The translations under genes and the position numbers were made by a program. A DNA stretch of 64,000 nucleotides from an uncultured beta proteobacterium (GTDB lineage: Bacteria; Pseudomonadota; Gammaproteobacteria; Burkholderiales; SG8-39): the NCBI GenBank assembly GCA_903859155.1, contig CAIOLO010000037.1, positions 78,071 through 142,070 on the forward strand. Reading direction: 5' to 3'. This document shows positions 45,697-54,559 of the stretch, piece after piece. Positions within the stretch are counted from its first letter, which is position 1. Every line of letters starts with the position of its first letter. The notes beneath the pieces were generated by a model. It saw nothing but the letters and a program-made list of their open reading frames with translations. It made no database searches and was not told the origin of the DNA.

Positions 45697-45865
45697 ATAG
45701 AAGAAGCCGCCCCGCCCGCGCCGTGCGGGCAAAACCGTCCCGGACCATCCGCGATACCGGCATTGCATCGATGAGCGCAGGCACCTGATGCTTCGCCGCC
45801 AGACGATGCGCATGTCTCCCGTGGGGAGAATCATCGACAAGGAGCGTTCCCTTGCACGCCGCGCA

Positions 45866-47230
45866 TCACGCAGACGCGCCCAGCCCGCGACATCCTGCCA
45901 CGGTTTCAAGGGACTGAAGGGTCTGGTAGAGCCGGAGCGCGTCGTGCTCCTTCATGGCGGCGCAGGTGCAATCGAGAAACTTCGTCCGCAGGGTGTTCTG
46001 GTCGAGCGAAATCGCCTTGTCACGGGGCGCCTGCAATGCCAGCGTATGCTTTGTCCCATCGCGCATCCTGATCTCCAGCAGGTCATCCGGCTGCTGCTTG
46101 AACGAACCCATGTCGCGCGCCGGGTCAAGCACCCGAGTGACCTTGGCCATCAGCGCGCGCACATCGGGCCGGTTCACAAAGGCATCGTCGAGTTCCGCAA
46201 GCGTCACCCGTCCGGCGATGATCGAGCAGGCGACTGCAAACTCGGCGCTGAACTTCGCATCGAGCGCGTTTTTTGGGTCGGTATGCACCAGTGAAACAAC
46301 CCGCGAGGGCCCGGTATGAAAATCCACCGCGGCCACTTCCCCGGGCGCCACCGCATGCTGTGCAAGGTAGCGAGTCAAGCCGTCGAGGATGCGATGCGAG
46401 CCATAGCACATGGGATACAGCTTGATGCTGATGCCGTGGTCGACAATGTGCCAGTTCTTGTTGAAATGGGCGGGACGATCGAAATCCACCTTGCCGTGCG
46501 GTGAAACCGCCGCGAGAAAGCCGCTGGCGTGATCGAATATATCCGGCGATGCGCTCATGCCCGCCTGCGCGTAACGCGCGGACATGAGGCCGGCGGCGGC
46601 GGCCCGTCCGGCGTGGAAAGGCTTGGTCATGGTTCCAAAATTGGCGACCAGGCCGGCAGCCTGCGAAGCGGCGATGGAGACGGCGCGGCTGGCCGCCTCG
46701 GCATCGAGGCGCAATAATTTGGCGACACCCGCGGCGGCCGCAATTGCGCCGAAGGTGCCGGTCGGATGCCAGCCCTTGGTGTGGTGCGGGTCGGCATCGC
46801 GCGAGGCGAGCTCGCTCCAGACCTCGTAGGCGGTCACGAACGCATTGATGACGTCGCGCCCGGATGCGTCCATGCTTTCGGCCTGCGCCAGAATCGCCGG
46901 GGCCATCGCCACGCTGGGATGCGCGGGGTGAAAGGCAATGCCCACGTCGTCATAGTCATGCGCGTGACCGGCGACGCCGTTGACCAGAGCGGCGACGCGG
47001 GCATCCGCGCGCTGTTTGGAAAACAGGACGGAGGACTCACCGCGGTCGCCAATCGTCTCGAAAGAGGCGATCAGCCGCGTTACCGGCGCATCGCGCCCGA
47101 GAATGGTCACCGCGGCATAGTCGCTCAACGCGTTTTTTGCCGCGCCGATGGCCCCGGGAGGAATGACCTCGTAACTCATCCCGGAAATGTACGCGCCGAC
47201 AGCCGCTGTCAAATGCCCCATGGTGCCCAT
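45866..47230 (-). CDS. MmgE/PrpD family protein
   Basis: A 454-residue cytosolic protein of the 2-methylcitrate dehydratase/aconitate decarboxylase-like family. NGVAGHAHDYDDV near 90 and HPSVAMAPAILA near 120 are the PrpD active-site region, followed by the KLYPMCYGSHRILDG motif near 280. Many members in catabolic regions act on other hydroxy acids. It lies 28 bp after a CaiB CoA-transferase gene, probably one transcript. Confidence 0.87.
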   Translation of the reverse strand: MGTMGHLTAAVGAYISGMSYEVIPPGAIGAAKNALSDYAAVTILGRDAPVTRLIASFETIGDRGESSVLFSKQRADARVAALVNGVAGHAHDYDDVGIAFHPAHPSVAMAPAILAQAESMDASGRDVINAFVTAYEVWSELASRDADPHHTKGWHPTGTFGAIAAAAGVAKLLRLDAEAASRAVSIAASQAAGLVANFGTMTKPFHAGRAAAAGLMSARYAQAGMSASPDIFDHASGFLAAVSPHGKVDFDRPAHFNKNWHIVDHGISIKLYPMCYGSHRILDGLTRYLAQHAVAPGEVAAVDFHTGPSRVVSLVHTDPKNALDAKFSAEFAVACSIIAGRVTLAELDDAFVNRPDVRALMAKVTRVLDPARDMGSFKQQPDDLLEIRMRDGTKHTLALQAPRDKAISLDQNTLRTKFLDCTCAAMKEHDALRLYQTLQSLETVAGCRGLGASA

Positions 47231-47258
47231 CCTGTCTGAAATTGAAATCCGGGGTAAT

Positions 47259-48497
47259 TTACCCTGTCGTGGATTTTTCCGGCGAACTCACAATCCCCCG
47301 CCGGTGAAGTTCTTCGATCTCGCCCTCGGGCAATCCGGCCTCGCGCAGAATTTCCGCGGTGTGTTCGCCGATGGCAGGCGCCTGCAGGCGCAGCCCGAGA
47401 TCATGGCTGCCGATCTCGATCGGCAGCCGCGGCATGCGGGCGCGCACCCCTTTGGGAAATTCGACCTCGAGCATGCGCCCCCCCGCATTGAGATGCGGGT
47501 CGTCGAACAGGTCGCCGGGCTTGGCAACGGGCGCGAACGGAATGCCGATCTGGTCAAACAGCGCTGTCAGCTGCGCGAGCGTGCGCTGCGCCAGAATATC
47601 GGTGACGATGGGACGGATAAGCGCCCGCTCGCGCACCCGATCCTGGTTGGTCGCGTAGGCGGGGTTCTCCAGCAGATCGAGGCGGTCGAATTGCTCGCAG
47701 AAGCGGCGCCAGTGGTTGTCGCTGGTTATGGCGACGAAAATCTGCTCGCCGTCGGCAGTCTTGAAAATTTCGTAAATAGCCCAGGCGCCTTCGCGCGCCG
47801 GCATGGGCGGTGGTGCGCGGCCGGTCACTGCCTGACCCGCCATGTGCTGCGTCATCAGAAAAGCGGTGGACTCGAACAGCGCCGATTTCACCAGTTGTCC
47901 GCGACCGGTGCGCTCACGCTCGCGCAGCGCCGCCTGGATCGCGATGACGGCGAACATGCCTCCCATGATGTCGATGACCGAGGCACCGGCGCGCAGCGGC
48001 TGCCCCGGCGGCCCGGTCATATAGGCCAGCCCCGCCATGAACTGCACCACCTCGTCCAGCGCCGGACGGTGTTCGTAAGGCCCGCTGAGGAACCCTTTGA
48101 GCGCGCAGTACACCAGCCGCTGATTGAGCGGCTGGAAATCGCCGTAGCCGCAGCCGAGGCGATCCATGGTTCCCGGGCCGTAATTCTCGAGAACGACATC
48201 CGTATCCCCGATCAGCCGGCAGATCAGCGCACGTCCCTGCTGCGCTTTCAGGTCGATTGCAAGGCTGCGCTTGTTGCGATTGAACGCAAAGAAAAAGCCG
48301 CTCGCAAATCCGCCCATGCGCCGTGTCGTGTCCCCCTCCGGCGCGGACTCGACCTTGATCACCTGCGCGCCGAGATCGGCGAGCAGCATCCCTGCGCTGG
48401 GCCCCATGATGGTGTGGCAGAACTCGAGAACCCGGATGCCTGCCAGCGGCAGCATCTCCCCGCGCGCTGCCGCTGATTCGTCTATCGCTGTGCTCAT
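47259..48497 (-). CDS. CaiB/BaiF-type family III CoA-transferase
   Basis: A 412-residue enzyme that moves CoA between carboxylic acids. LAGIRVLEFCHTIMGPSAGMLLADLGAQVIKVE is the family opening, NRNKRSLAIDLK follows, and the catalytic aspartate is likely in PALDEVVQ near 165. It pairs with MmgE/PrpD downstream, a common set for activating and dehydrating an acid. No Shine-Dalgarno is seen before the ATG; a terminator-like hairpin occupies that position. Confidence 0.9.
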   Translation of the reverse strand: MSTAIDESAAARGEMLPLAGIRVLEFCHTIMGPSAGMLLADLGAQVIKVESAPEGDTTRRMGGFASGFFFAFNRNKRSLAIDLKAQQGRALICRLIGDTDVVLENYGPGTMDRLGCGYGDFQPLNQRLVYCALKGFLSGPYEHRPALDEVVQFMAGLAYMTGPPGQPLRAGASVIDIMGGMFAVIAIQAALRERERTGRGQLVKSALFESTAFLMTQHMAGQAVTGRAPPPMPAREGAWAIYEIFKTADGEQIFVAITSDNHWRRFCEQFDRLDLLENPAYATNQDRVRERALIRPIVTDILAQRTLAQLTALFDQIGIPFAPVAKPGDLFDDPHLNAGGRMLEVEFPKGVRARMPRLPIEIGSHDLGLRLQAPAIGEHTAEILREAGLPEGEIEELHRRGIVSSPEKSTTG

Positions 48498-48510
48498 TAG
48501 CGGATGCTTT

Positions 48511-48538
48511 CAATAAAGGCCGCGCAAAAGCGCGGCCT
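48511..48538 (-). terminator. Terminator-like hairpin in the caiB leader
   Basis: On the minus strand a perfect 9-bp stem AGGCCGCGC/GCGCGGCCT with a TTTT loop is followed by TTTATTG, 13 bp before the CoA-transferase ATG. It replaces any visible Shine-Dalgarno. It could attenuate transcription in the leader or insulate the divergent gene. Confidence 0.5.
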
Positions 48539-48569
48539 GTTGGCGCCACGTTTGGCATAATACGGAACA

Positions 48570-49076
48570 ATGAAAAAGATTATTGCTGCTCTCGTATTTG
48601 CGCTTGCCACTGCTTTTGGCAGCACCGTCCAAGCCACGCCGCTCGAAGACGTCCACAAGTTGCCGGTATCCAGGCTCGAGTTCGGCAGTTTCAAGCTTGA
48701 AGTTGCGCTCACCGGAATCAAAGACTGGCCCTTCCCGATTGAAGGCACCGGCGTTTCCTTCAAAATCAATCCGGACCAGATCGAAATAGTTGTCGCTGTA
48801 AAAATCGCCGGCACCGAACCCTTTCGCCCTGCCTGTGCCCGAACCATTACGCGAGTCCGCGAGTTTCTATACGTTGATGCGAACGGATCAGCCCCCATGG
48901 GTCGGTCTTACTTGAGCTCCTACTATCGGGGTCCGTGGATTGGTGTCGCTCGAGAAGCCGCTTTGCGAACCATGGACACGAATACGCTGGTGCGGGTTGA
49001 TGTCCTCAAGCGCGGGAGCTGCCAGGCTGCACTCGTCAAGGCGCCAGTCACATTTGACTCGACCTCCCCGCAATAA
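48570..49076 (+). CDS. Small secreted protein of unknown function
   Basis: A 168-residue exported protein with a clear signal peptide (KKIIAALVFALATAFGSTVQA). The mature part is beta-rich, with two cysteines (RPACART and RGSCQAAL) that probably form a disulfide. A CATAAT hexamer 15 bp upstream may be its -10. No domain is recognised. It is divergent from the CoA-transferase gene. Confidence 0.7.
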   Translation: MKKIIAALVFALATAFGSTVQATPLEDVHKLPVSRLEFGSFKLEVALTGIKDWPFPIEGTGVSFKINPDQIEIVVAVKIAGTEPFRPACARTITRVREFLYVDANGSAPMGRSYLSSYYRGPWIGVAREAALRTMDTNTLVRVDVLKRGSCQAALVKAPVTFDSTSPQ

Positions 49077-49214
49077 TTCGCAAGCAACGCAAGAACTCAC
49101 GGCCGCCACGACCGGGGTGACACGGCAAAGTCGGTGACACCATTCCTGCCGATGGCGTTGCCTGCAGCGAGCGTGGTTGCAGTGGTACTACGCACGCGCA
49201 TACGCTCAGGGGGC

Positions 49215-49239
49215 AAAACGCCGCTGCACGCAGCGGCGT
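49215..49239 (-). terminator. Minus-strand intrinsic terminator-like hairpin
   Basis: ACGCCGCTGC/GCAGCGGCGT (49218-49239) is a perfect inverted repeat and, read on the minus strand, runs straight into TTTT. There is no minus-strand gene just to its right, so it could block antisense transcription from receptor 7. Confidence 0.45.
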
Positions 49240-49327
49240 CACTGACGGCTCGACAGAAACGATTCTCGGTGTCGGGTAGACGCGTACCGTATAATTCTCC
49301 GCTCATAGGAGCACTAGGAGAAGAGGC

Positions 49328-50323
49328 ATGTTCCATCTATCATTTGATCCACGCAAAACACTCACCGCACCCCTGGTTCTGACCGGCGCATTGATCGCCT
49401 GCGGCGCTATGAGCGTGCAAGCCCAGGAGTACCCTGCCAAGGAAGTCCGCGCGATATGCAGCTACGCGGCCGGCTCGGGCGCCGACATCCTGGTGCGCTA
49501 CTACAGCGACAAGATCGCCAAGCTGACCGGCAAGCCGGTGATTGTGGAGAATCGCGCCGGCGCCCAGGGAATCATCGGCACGGAGTACGCTGCGCGCGCC
49601 AAACCGGACGGTTACACCGTCCTTTTCGCGCCAGTCAGTGCGGCGCTCGCGGCAGCGCCGTTCCTGTTCAAGAAGCTGCCCTACGATCCGCTCAAGGACT
49701 TCGCCCCCGTGGCGCCGATCTCGAGCCTCAACTTTGTATTCGCGGTCGATGCCCAGAGCCCGATCAAGACCTTGAAGGACCTCATCACCGAGATGAAGAA
49801 GAAGCCCGACAATGGATCCTATGGAATCGCCAACAGCACCGCCCAGGTCGCAGGCGAGGTGTTCAAGGAGATGGCGGGGCTGAAGTCGGTTCTGGTTCCC
49901 TACACCACCACGGCGCCCTCGGTGACCGACATGCTGGGCGGTCGTCTGGACTATGTGGTTGCCGATGCCACGTTCATGACCGGCCAGGCGCGCGCCGGTC
50001 GCGTGCGTATCCTCGCGGTTACCGGACCGAAGCGCTCGGACGCAATACCCGACGCACCGACGGTCGCGGAATCGGGCTTTGCGGGTTTCGAGGTGACCGC
50101 CTGGTGGGGGGTGGTGGTACCCGCGGGCACGCCCAAGCCGATCATCGACAAGCTGGCCGGCTTGATCGCGCAGATCAACGCGATGGACGAGACCGGCAAG
50201 TTCCTGCGCAACGTATCCACCGATGTCCTGAACGGCACGCCCGAGGCGATGATGGCGATGATCAAACAGGACAACGAGAGATGGGCCCGCTACACGAAGC
50301 TTGCGAAAATCGAGCCTCAGTAG
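49328..50323 (+). CDS. Bug family periplasmic receptor 7
   Basis: A 331-residue exported receptor with signal peptide LTGALIACGAMSVQAQ. The first ligand motif is divergent: VRAICSYAAGSGADILVRYY, with Cys and Gly-Ser where most have PPGGxxD. AKPDGYTVLF and VPYTTTAPS follow, so the YKG triad is also changed. A TATAAT at 49290 lies at promoter distance, and AGGAGAAGAGG precedes the ATG. Confidence 0.87.
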   Translation: MFHLSFDPRKTLTAPLVLTGALIACGAMSVQAQEYPAKEVRAICSYAAGSGADILVRYYSDKIAKLTGKPVIVENRAGAQGIIGTEYAARAKPDGYTVLFAPVSAALAAAPFLFKKLPYDPLKDFAPVAPISSLNFVFAVDAQSPIKTLKDLITEMKKKPDNGSYGIANSTAQVAGEVFKEMAGLKSVLVPYTTTAPSVTDMLGGRLDYVVADATFMTGQARAGRVRILAVTGPKRSDAIPDAPTVAESGFAGFEVTAWWGVVVPAGTPKPIIDKLAGLIAQINAMDETGKFLRNVSTDVLNGTPEAMMAMIKQDNERWARYTKLAKIEPQ

Positions 50324-50592
50324 ATTGCAAACGGCGCGGTCTTCCCATGCCGTTTCCCGACGGGAAGGAACGCTGCGCTCCGGTTCGAAAGCTTGTGGGG
50401 ATGCCGCGCCTTTGACAATTGCGGCATCAACCGATAGGCACGTGCGCTGAATAGCAAATAGCGATATTCCTAGAACTGACCGGCCCGGTTGAGCCGTTGC
50501 AGCTTGCCTTCGCTGGCATCCGGAACCACATGCATTCCTCTGATGTGGCTTGAAACATCCTTGTAATTTGACTGACTGCGCGTCAAAATACA

Positions 50593-51768
50593 ATGCAAAT
50601 GTACTCGCGCCAGCTTTTGAGCAAGCTCCGGAACCGTCTCGATTTTTATCCTGGCGTGGTGTTGCTCGGACCGCGCCAGGCGGGGAAAACCACGCTGGCA
50701 AAGCAGTTGGCAGCGACCATTCCGGAAACCTTGTTCCTCGATCTAGAGCGCGCGGGAGATCGCGCCGCGCTGGAGGAGCCAGAACTTTTCTTGCGACAAA
50801 ACCGGCACCGCCTGGTGGTACTCGACGAGGTGCAGCACCTGCCGGATTTGTTCGCCGCCTTGCGGCCGGAAATCGATGCCGAGCGGCGGCCAGGACGCTT
50901 TCTGCTGCTTGGCTCTGCGTCGGGCAAACTGTTGCGGCAGAGTTCGGAGTCGCTGGCCGGCCGCGTCGGCTATCTGGAATTGCCCCCGCTACTGGCCAGC
51001 GAGGTCGGGGCCACGCCGGACAACGTCCGCAGGCTGCTGCTGCGGGGCGGCTTTCCGCCCAGCTTTGATGCGCCTGAGGACGCGCTATCCATGGTGTGGC
51101 GCAACGATTTCATGCGCACCTTCCTCGAACGCGATCTGCCGCAATTGGGCATAGGGACGCCGGCCGCAACCTTGCACCGTTTCTGGCGCATGCTCGCGCA
51201 CGTGCATGGGCAGCAGTTCAACGCCTCGCAACTGGGTTTGGCCTTGGGCGGCGCGAGCCATTCGACCGTCGCCCATTATCTGGATCTACTGATCGATGCG
51301 CTGCTGGTGCGGCGGCTTGAACCCCTTGCCGCCAATCTGGGCAAGCGCCTGGTGAAGACCCCAAAAGTCTATATTCGCGATTGCGGATTGCTGCATGCCC
51401 TGCTCAATATTCCCAGCGACAACGCTTTGCACGCCCACCCGGTAATCGGCATGTCCTGGGAAGGGCTGGTGGTGGAACAAATTGCTGCCCACGCCCCGAC
51501 CGGGGCCCAACTGAATTACTTCCGCACCTCGGCTGGTGCCGAGATCGATCTGGTGTTGACGCTGGGCCAGCGGCGTTACGCCTTCGAGATGAAATATTCG
51601 GCTGCGCCAAAACCGGCCAAAGGGTTTTGGAATGCCATGTCGGACCTGGCCATCGATCGCGCCTGGGTCATTGCGCCGGTCGAGCGCAGCTATCCGCTTG
51701 CGCAAACCGTGAACGTTATTGCGCTAGACGAGATTCCAGGCGTCATGGCCGAACTGGAAGCATCGTGA
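50593..51768 (+). CDS. AAA-type ATPase with DUF4143 domain
   Basis: A 391-residue protein. The N-terminal P-loop is GPRQAGKT at 26-33 and the Walker B LDEV near 77-80. The C-terminal DUF4143 part has GLVVEQIAAH, then TSAGAEIDLVL and FEMKYS, which resemble a nuclease-like ExK core. These proteins are common, often isolated and transferred, and their role is not established. The ATG has no Shine-Dalgarno. A TTTGAC/GTCAAA inverted repeat at 50567-50586 lies just upstream. Confidence 0.85.
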   Translation: MQMYSRQLLSKLRNRLDFYPGVVLLGPRQAGKTTLAKQLAATIPETLFLDLERAGDRAALEEPELFLRQNRHRLVVLDEVQHLPDLFAALRPEIDAERRPGRFLLLGSASGKLLRQSSESLAGRVGYLELPPLLASEVGATPDNVRRLLLRGGFPPSFDAPEDALSMVWRNDFMRTFLERDLPQLGIGTPAATLHRFWRMLAHVHGQQFNASQLGLALGGASHSTVAHYLDLLIDALLVRRLEPLAANLGKRLVKTPKVYIRDCGLLHALLNIPSDNALHAHPVIGMSWEGLVVEQIAAHAPTGAQLNYFRTSAGAEIDLVLTLGQRRYAFEMKYSAAPKPAKGFWNAMSDLAIDRAWVIAPVERSYPLAQTVNVIALDEIPGVMAELEAS

Positions 51769-52000
51769 AGTGCAATAGATGAGATCTTCACCGAAGGCTG
51801 TGGCGGCCGGCGCTGACGGAATTGACTCGAGCCAAGACAACACCTGCGTGAAGCGCTGCGGCGACGGTTTTAAGGTGCTTCGGTCTGCTGCGCAGGGAAA
51901 GACTGTATATTTGCAGGGGCAATTGTTCCGGCGATAAACGCGGCGTGCGGCCCACCGTGGGCCAGTTCGTCGCAATAACCAACGGCTAGAGGACTGTCGA

Positions 52001-52864
52001 ATGACCCATACGGCGCTTGATCTCAATTCATTCCAATCACTTGTCGGCCAAAAGATCGAATCCAGGGACATTGCGACGAGTTCCCCTCTGGCTCGAATGC
52101 TGGCCTGGCTCGACCGTGACGATCCCGCGCCAAAGGCCGGCGATCCGCTCATTCCAGGCGCACACCTTCTCTATTTCCTTTCGACAACGCGGCAATCCAA
52201 ACTTGGCCCTGAAGGCGGAAGCCCCAGGGACGACCTGGAACCTCCCATTCCGCTGCAACGCAAAGTCTGGGCCGGTTGCCGCATGTCGTTTCATCAGCCA
52301 CTGCGCGTCGGCGAGGAACTCCGGCGCGTCGGCACGATCAAGATCCTGGTGGCCAAGAGCGGCCGCAGCGGCCCGCTGGTATTCGTGACCTTGCGTGACG
52401 AAATTTTCGGTCCGAACGGCCTGGCCATGAGCGAAGAGATGGACCTCATCTTCCGCGAGGATGCAAAAGGGGAACAGGTCCTGCCGCCACCGCTGCCGCG
52501 GCCTGGACAGGCCATCTGGAAGCGCGAAGTCAAAGTCGACCCTCCCCTGCTGTTTCGCTTCTCCGCGCTGACCTATAACAGCCATCGGCTTCACTACGAT
52601 TACGTCTACGTGACGCAGGTCGAGGGCTATCCGGGTTTGCTCGTAACCGGACCGTTGCAGGCCGTGTTGCTGCTGGATCTGGTCAGCCGCAATGCCCCCT
52701 CGCGCAAGATCGCGGAATTTTCCTGCCGCGCGCAGCGGCCGATATTCGAGGGCAGCGTGATTTCGCTGGAAGGCGCACCCGCGCCCGATGGCGGCAGCGC
52801 CGAGCTCTGGACTGTGGATCAAAGCGGTGCCCTCGGCATGACGGCGTCGGTAAAGTTTGCATGA
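52001..52864 (+). CDS. MaoC-like (HTD2-type) acyl-CoA hydratase
   Basis: A 287-residue double hot-dog protein of the hydroxyacyl-thioester dehydratase type 2/mesaconyl-CoA hydratase-like group. The N-terminal half is a degenerate hot dog. The second half has FRFSALTYNSHRLHYDYVYV, where the Asn/His pair fits the hydratase site, followed by GYPGLLVTGPLQA. It precedes an aromatic-acid transporter, suggesting joint catabolism of an acid via its CoA ester. Confidence 0.82.
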   Translation: MTHTALDLNSFQSLVGQKIESRDIATSSPLARMLAWLDRDDPAPKAGDPLIPGAHLLYFLSTTRQSKLGPEGGSPRDDLEPPIPLQRKVWAGCRMSFHQPLRVGEELRRVGTIKILVAKSGRSGPLVFVTLRDEIFGPNGLAMSEEMDLIFREDAKGEQVLPPPLPRPGQAIWKREVKVDPPLLFRFSALTYNSHRLHYDYVYVTQVEGYPGLLVTGPLQAVLLLDLVSRNAPSRKIAEFSCRAQRPIFEGSVISLEGAPAPDGGSAELWTVDQSGALGMTASVKFA

Positions 52865-52993
52865 GATCTTCTGCCGATTGCGGCGCCGGGTATCGGGGGC
52901 GGGTGAGCGGGAGAATGTGATCGAAGGTACAGTGAGCGTCACCAATCGGGCGTGGCATTGCCGCACACCAAAAAAGAAACCACGGGAGGAAAA

Positions 52994-54358
52994 ATGGCTC
53001 AGGAAAAAATCATCGACGTGCGCGAAGTCATAGATAACGCGCCGTTCGGCCGTTACCAGTTGTTGGTAGTGGTGCTGACGCTGCTTGTGATGATGCTGGA
53101 CGGTTACGACATTCTGGTGCTGTCCTTCACCGCGCCGGCGCTCGCCAAGGACATCGGCCGCGACGTGGCGACTTTCGGGCCGTTGTTCGCCGCCGGTTTC
53201 ATCGCCCTCCTGATCGGCAGCCTCATCGTCAGCCCTTTCGGCGACCTTTGGGGAAGAAAGGGCGTGATGCTGGTCTCCATGATCGTGTTCATCGCCTTCA
53301 CGTTCATGCCCATCGTCGACCCGGAGTACAGCCATATTCTCGTCTATCGCTTCCTGGGCGGCTTGGGCCTTGCGGGGGTGACTCCCGCCGGCGCGGCCAT
53401 TGTCACCGAGTATGCGCCGAAGAAGCACCGTGGAATGGTGGTCAACATTCTCTACAGCGGCTTCGGCGTGGGCGCAGTCCTGGGCGGCTTGGCCGCATCG
53501 CGGCTGATTCCCGAATACGGGTGGCAGGCGGGGTTCTGGCTGGGGACGCTGTTGCCCCTGGTGCTGCTTCCGTTCGTCTGGGTGCTGGTTCCCGAATCAG
53601 TGGAGTTCATGGTCGCCACCGGCAAGGGTGCCGGCAAAATTGCTTCCATTCTCAAGCGTGTGAACCCCGGCCTGGCCCTCAACGGCGATGAAACCTTCAC
53701 GATGCCGCCCTCGCCCGAAAAGAAAGGCAGCATCAAAGACCTCTTCACCGCAGGTCGCGGATATGGGACGGTGCTCTTGTGGATCATCCTTTTCTGCGCG
53801 TTGCTCGATTCCTCGCTCATGGCGTCATGGATCAACGCCATCCTGAACCGCGGAGGAATGCCCGCCGACAAGGCGATCCTCAGTCCCATCGCCCATCAAC
53901 TCGGCGGGGTGCTCGGCACCGTGGCGATTGCGCTGATCATAGACCGGGTCGGCGTTCGCTTGATTGCCGGCACCTATCTCCTTGCTGCGATTAGCATCGG
54001 CGCGGTCGGGTACTTCACGGGTAACGTGGGCCTTGCGCTGGCAATGGTGTTCCTCGCCGGCTTCTTCGGTGTCGGTTCGCAGTTCTCCACCCAGTCAGTA
54101 TCAACGCTCTACTACCCGGTGAAAATCCGCTCCACCGGCATCGGCTGGGCGCTTGGAATAGGTCGCGCGGGAACGGTAGTCGGCCCGCTTTGGGTCGGGG
54201 CTATGCTCACCGGCAACTGGAACCTGGAGAACCTTTTCCTCGTTGTTGCAATTCCGCAGATCGTCGCCATGGTGTGCATGCTGATGCTGGCTGCGCGCTA
54301 TCCGGAGTTCACCCGCACCAAAGGCGCGCGCGGTCTGGGAGAAGCGGAAACGCATTGA
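52994..54358 (+). CDS. MFS transporter, aromatic acid:H+ symporter family
   Basis: A 454-residue importer with 12 helices. The start at 52994 follows GGAGGA; a frame from 52952 is longer but unsupported. LDGYDILVLSFTAPAL in helix 1 is the AAHS signature, and the motif-A loop SPFGDLWGRKGVMLV follows. Relatives bring in benzoate, protocatechuate or 4-hydroxybenzoate. A strong terminator follows it. Confidence 0.9.
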   Translation: MAQEKIIDVREVIDNAPFGRYQLLVVVLTLLVMMLDGYDILVLSFTAPALAKDIGRDVATFGPLFAAGFIALLIGSLIVSPFGDLWGRKGVMLVSMIVFIAFTFMPIVDPEYSHILVYRFLGGLGLAGVTPAGAAIVTEYAPKKHRGMVVNILYSGFGVGAVLGGLAASRLIPEYGWQAGFWLGTLLPLVLLPFVWVLVPESVEFMVATGKGAGKIASILKRVNPGLALNGDETFTMPPSPEKKGSIKDLFTAGRGYGTVLLWIILFCALLDSSLMASWINAILNRGGMPADKAILSPIAHQLGGVLGTVAIALIIDRVGVRLIAGTYLLAAISIGAVGYFTGNVGLALAMVFLAGFFGVGSQFSTQSVSTLYYPVKIRSTGIGWALGIGRAGTVVGPLWVGAMLTGNWNLENLFLVVAIPQIVAMVCMLMLAARYPEFTRTKGARGLGEAETH

Positions 54359-54381
54359 GTTTTAAGCTCGACAGAAGCCCG

Positions 54382-54410
54382 GCGTGTGCGAACCATCGCA
54401 CACGCGTTTT
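54382..54410 (+). terminator. Rho-independent terminator after the MFS gene
   Basis: GCGTGTGCGA/TCGCACACGC forms a perfect 10-bp stem with an ACCA loop, followed by GTTTT. It begins 23 bp after the transporter stop codon. Confidence 0.85.
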
Positions 54411-54559
54411 GATTCGAGTGACAGGTCGAAACATCCGTGTTTCGGCCTTTTGTCACAGGACCACTTGAGGTTCATGGCCAAGGCGAAATACGCAATTGTT
54501 ATGCGTGGCCTCGCCGCGCCCGCAGCCACATTGGCACGAAATAAAAAGGAGCATGCAAC

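Noticed and set aside
50561..50594. Leaderless promoter for the DUF4143 ATPase (TTGACT...TACAAT)
   Set aside because: The spacing is 15 bp and the -10 would overlap the start codon; the inverted repeat alone is reported.
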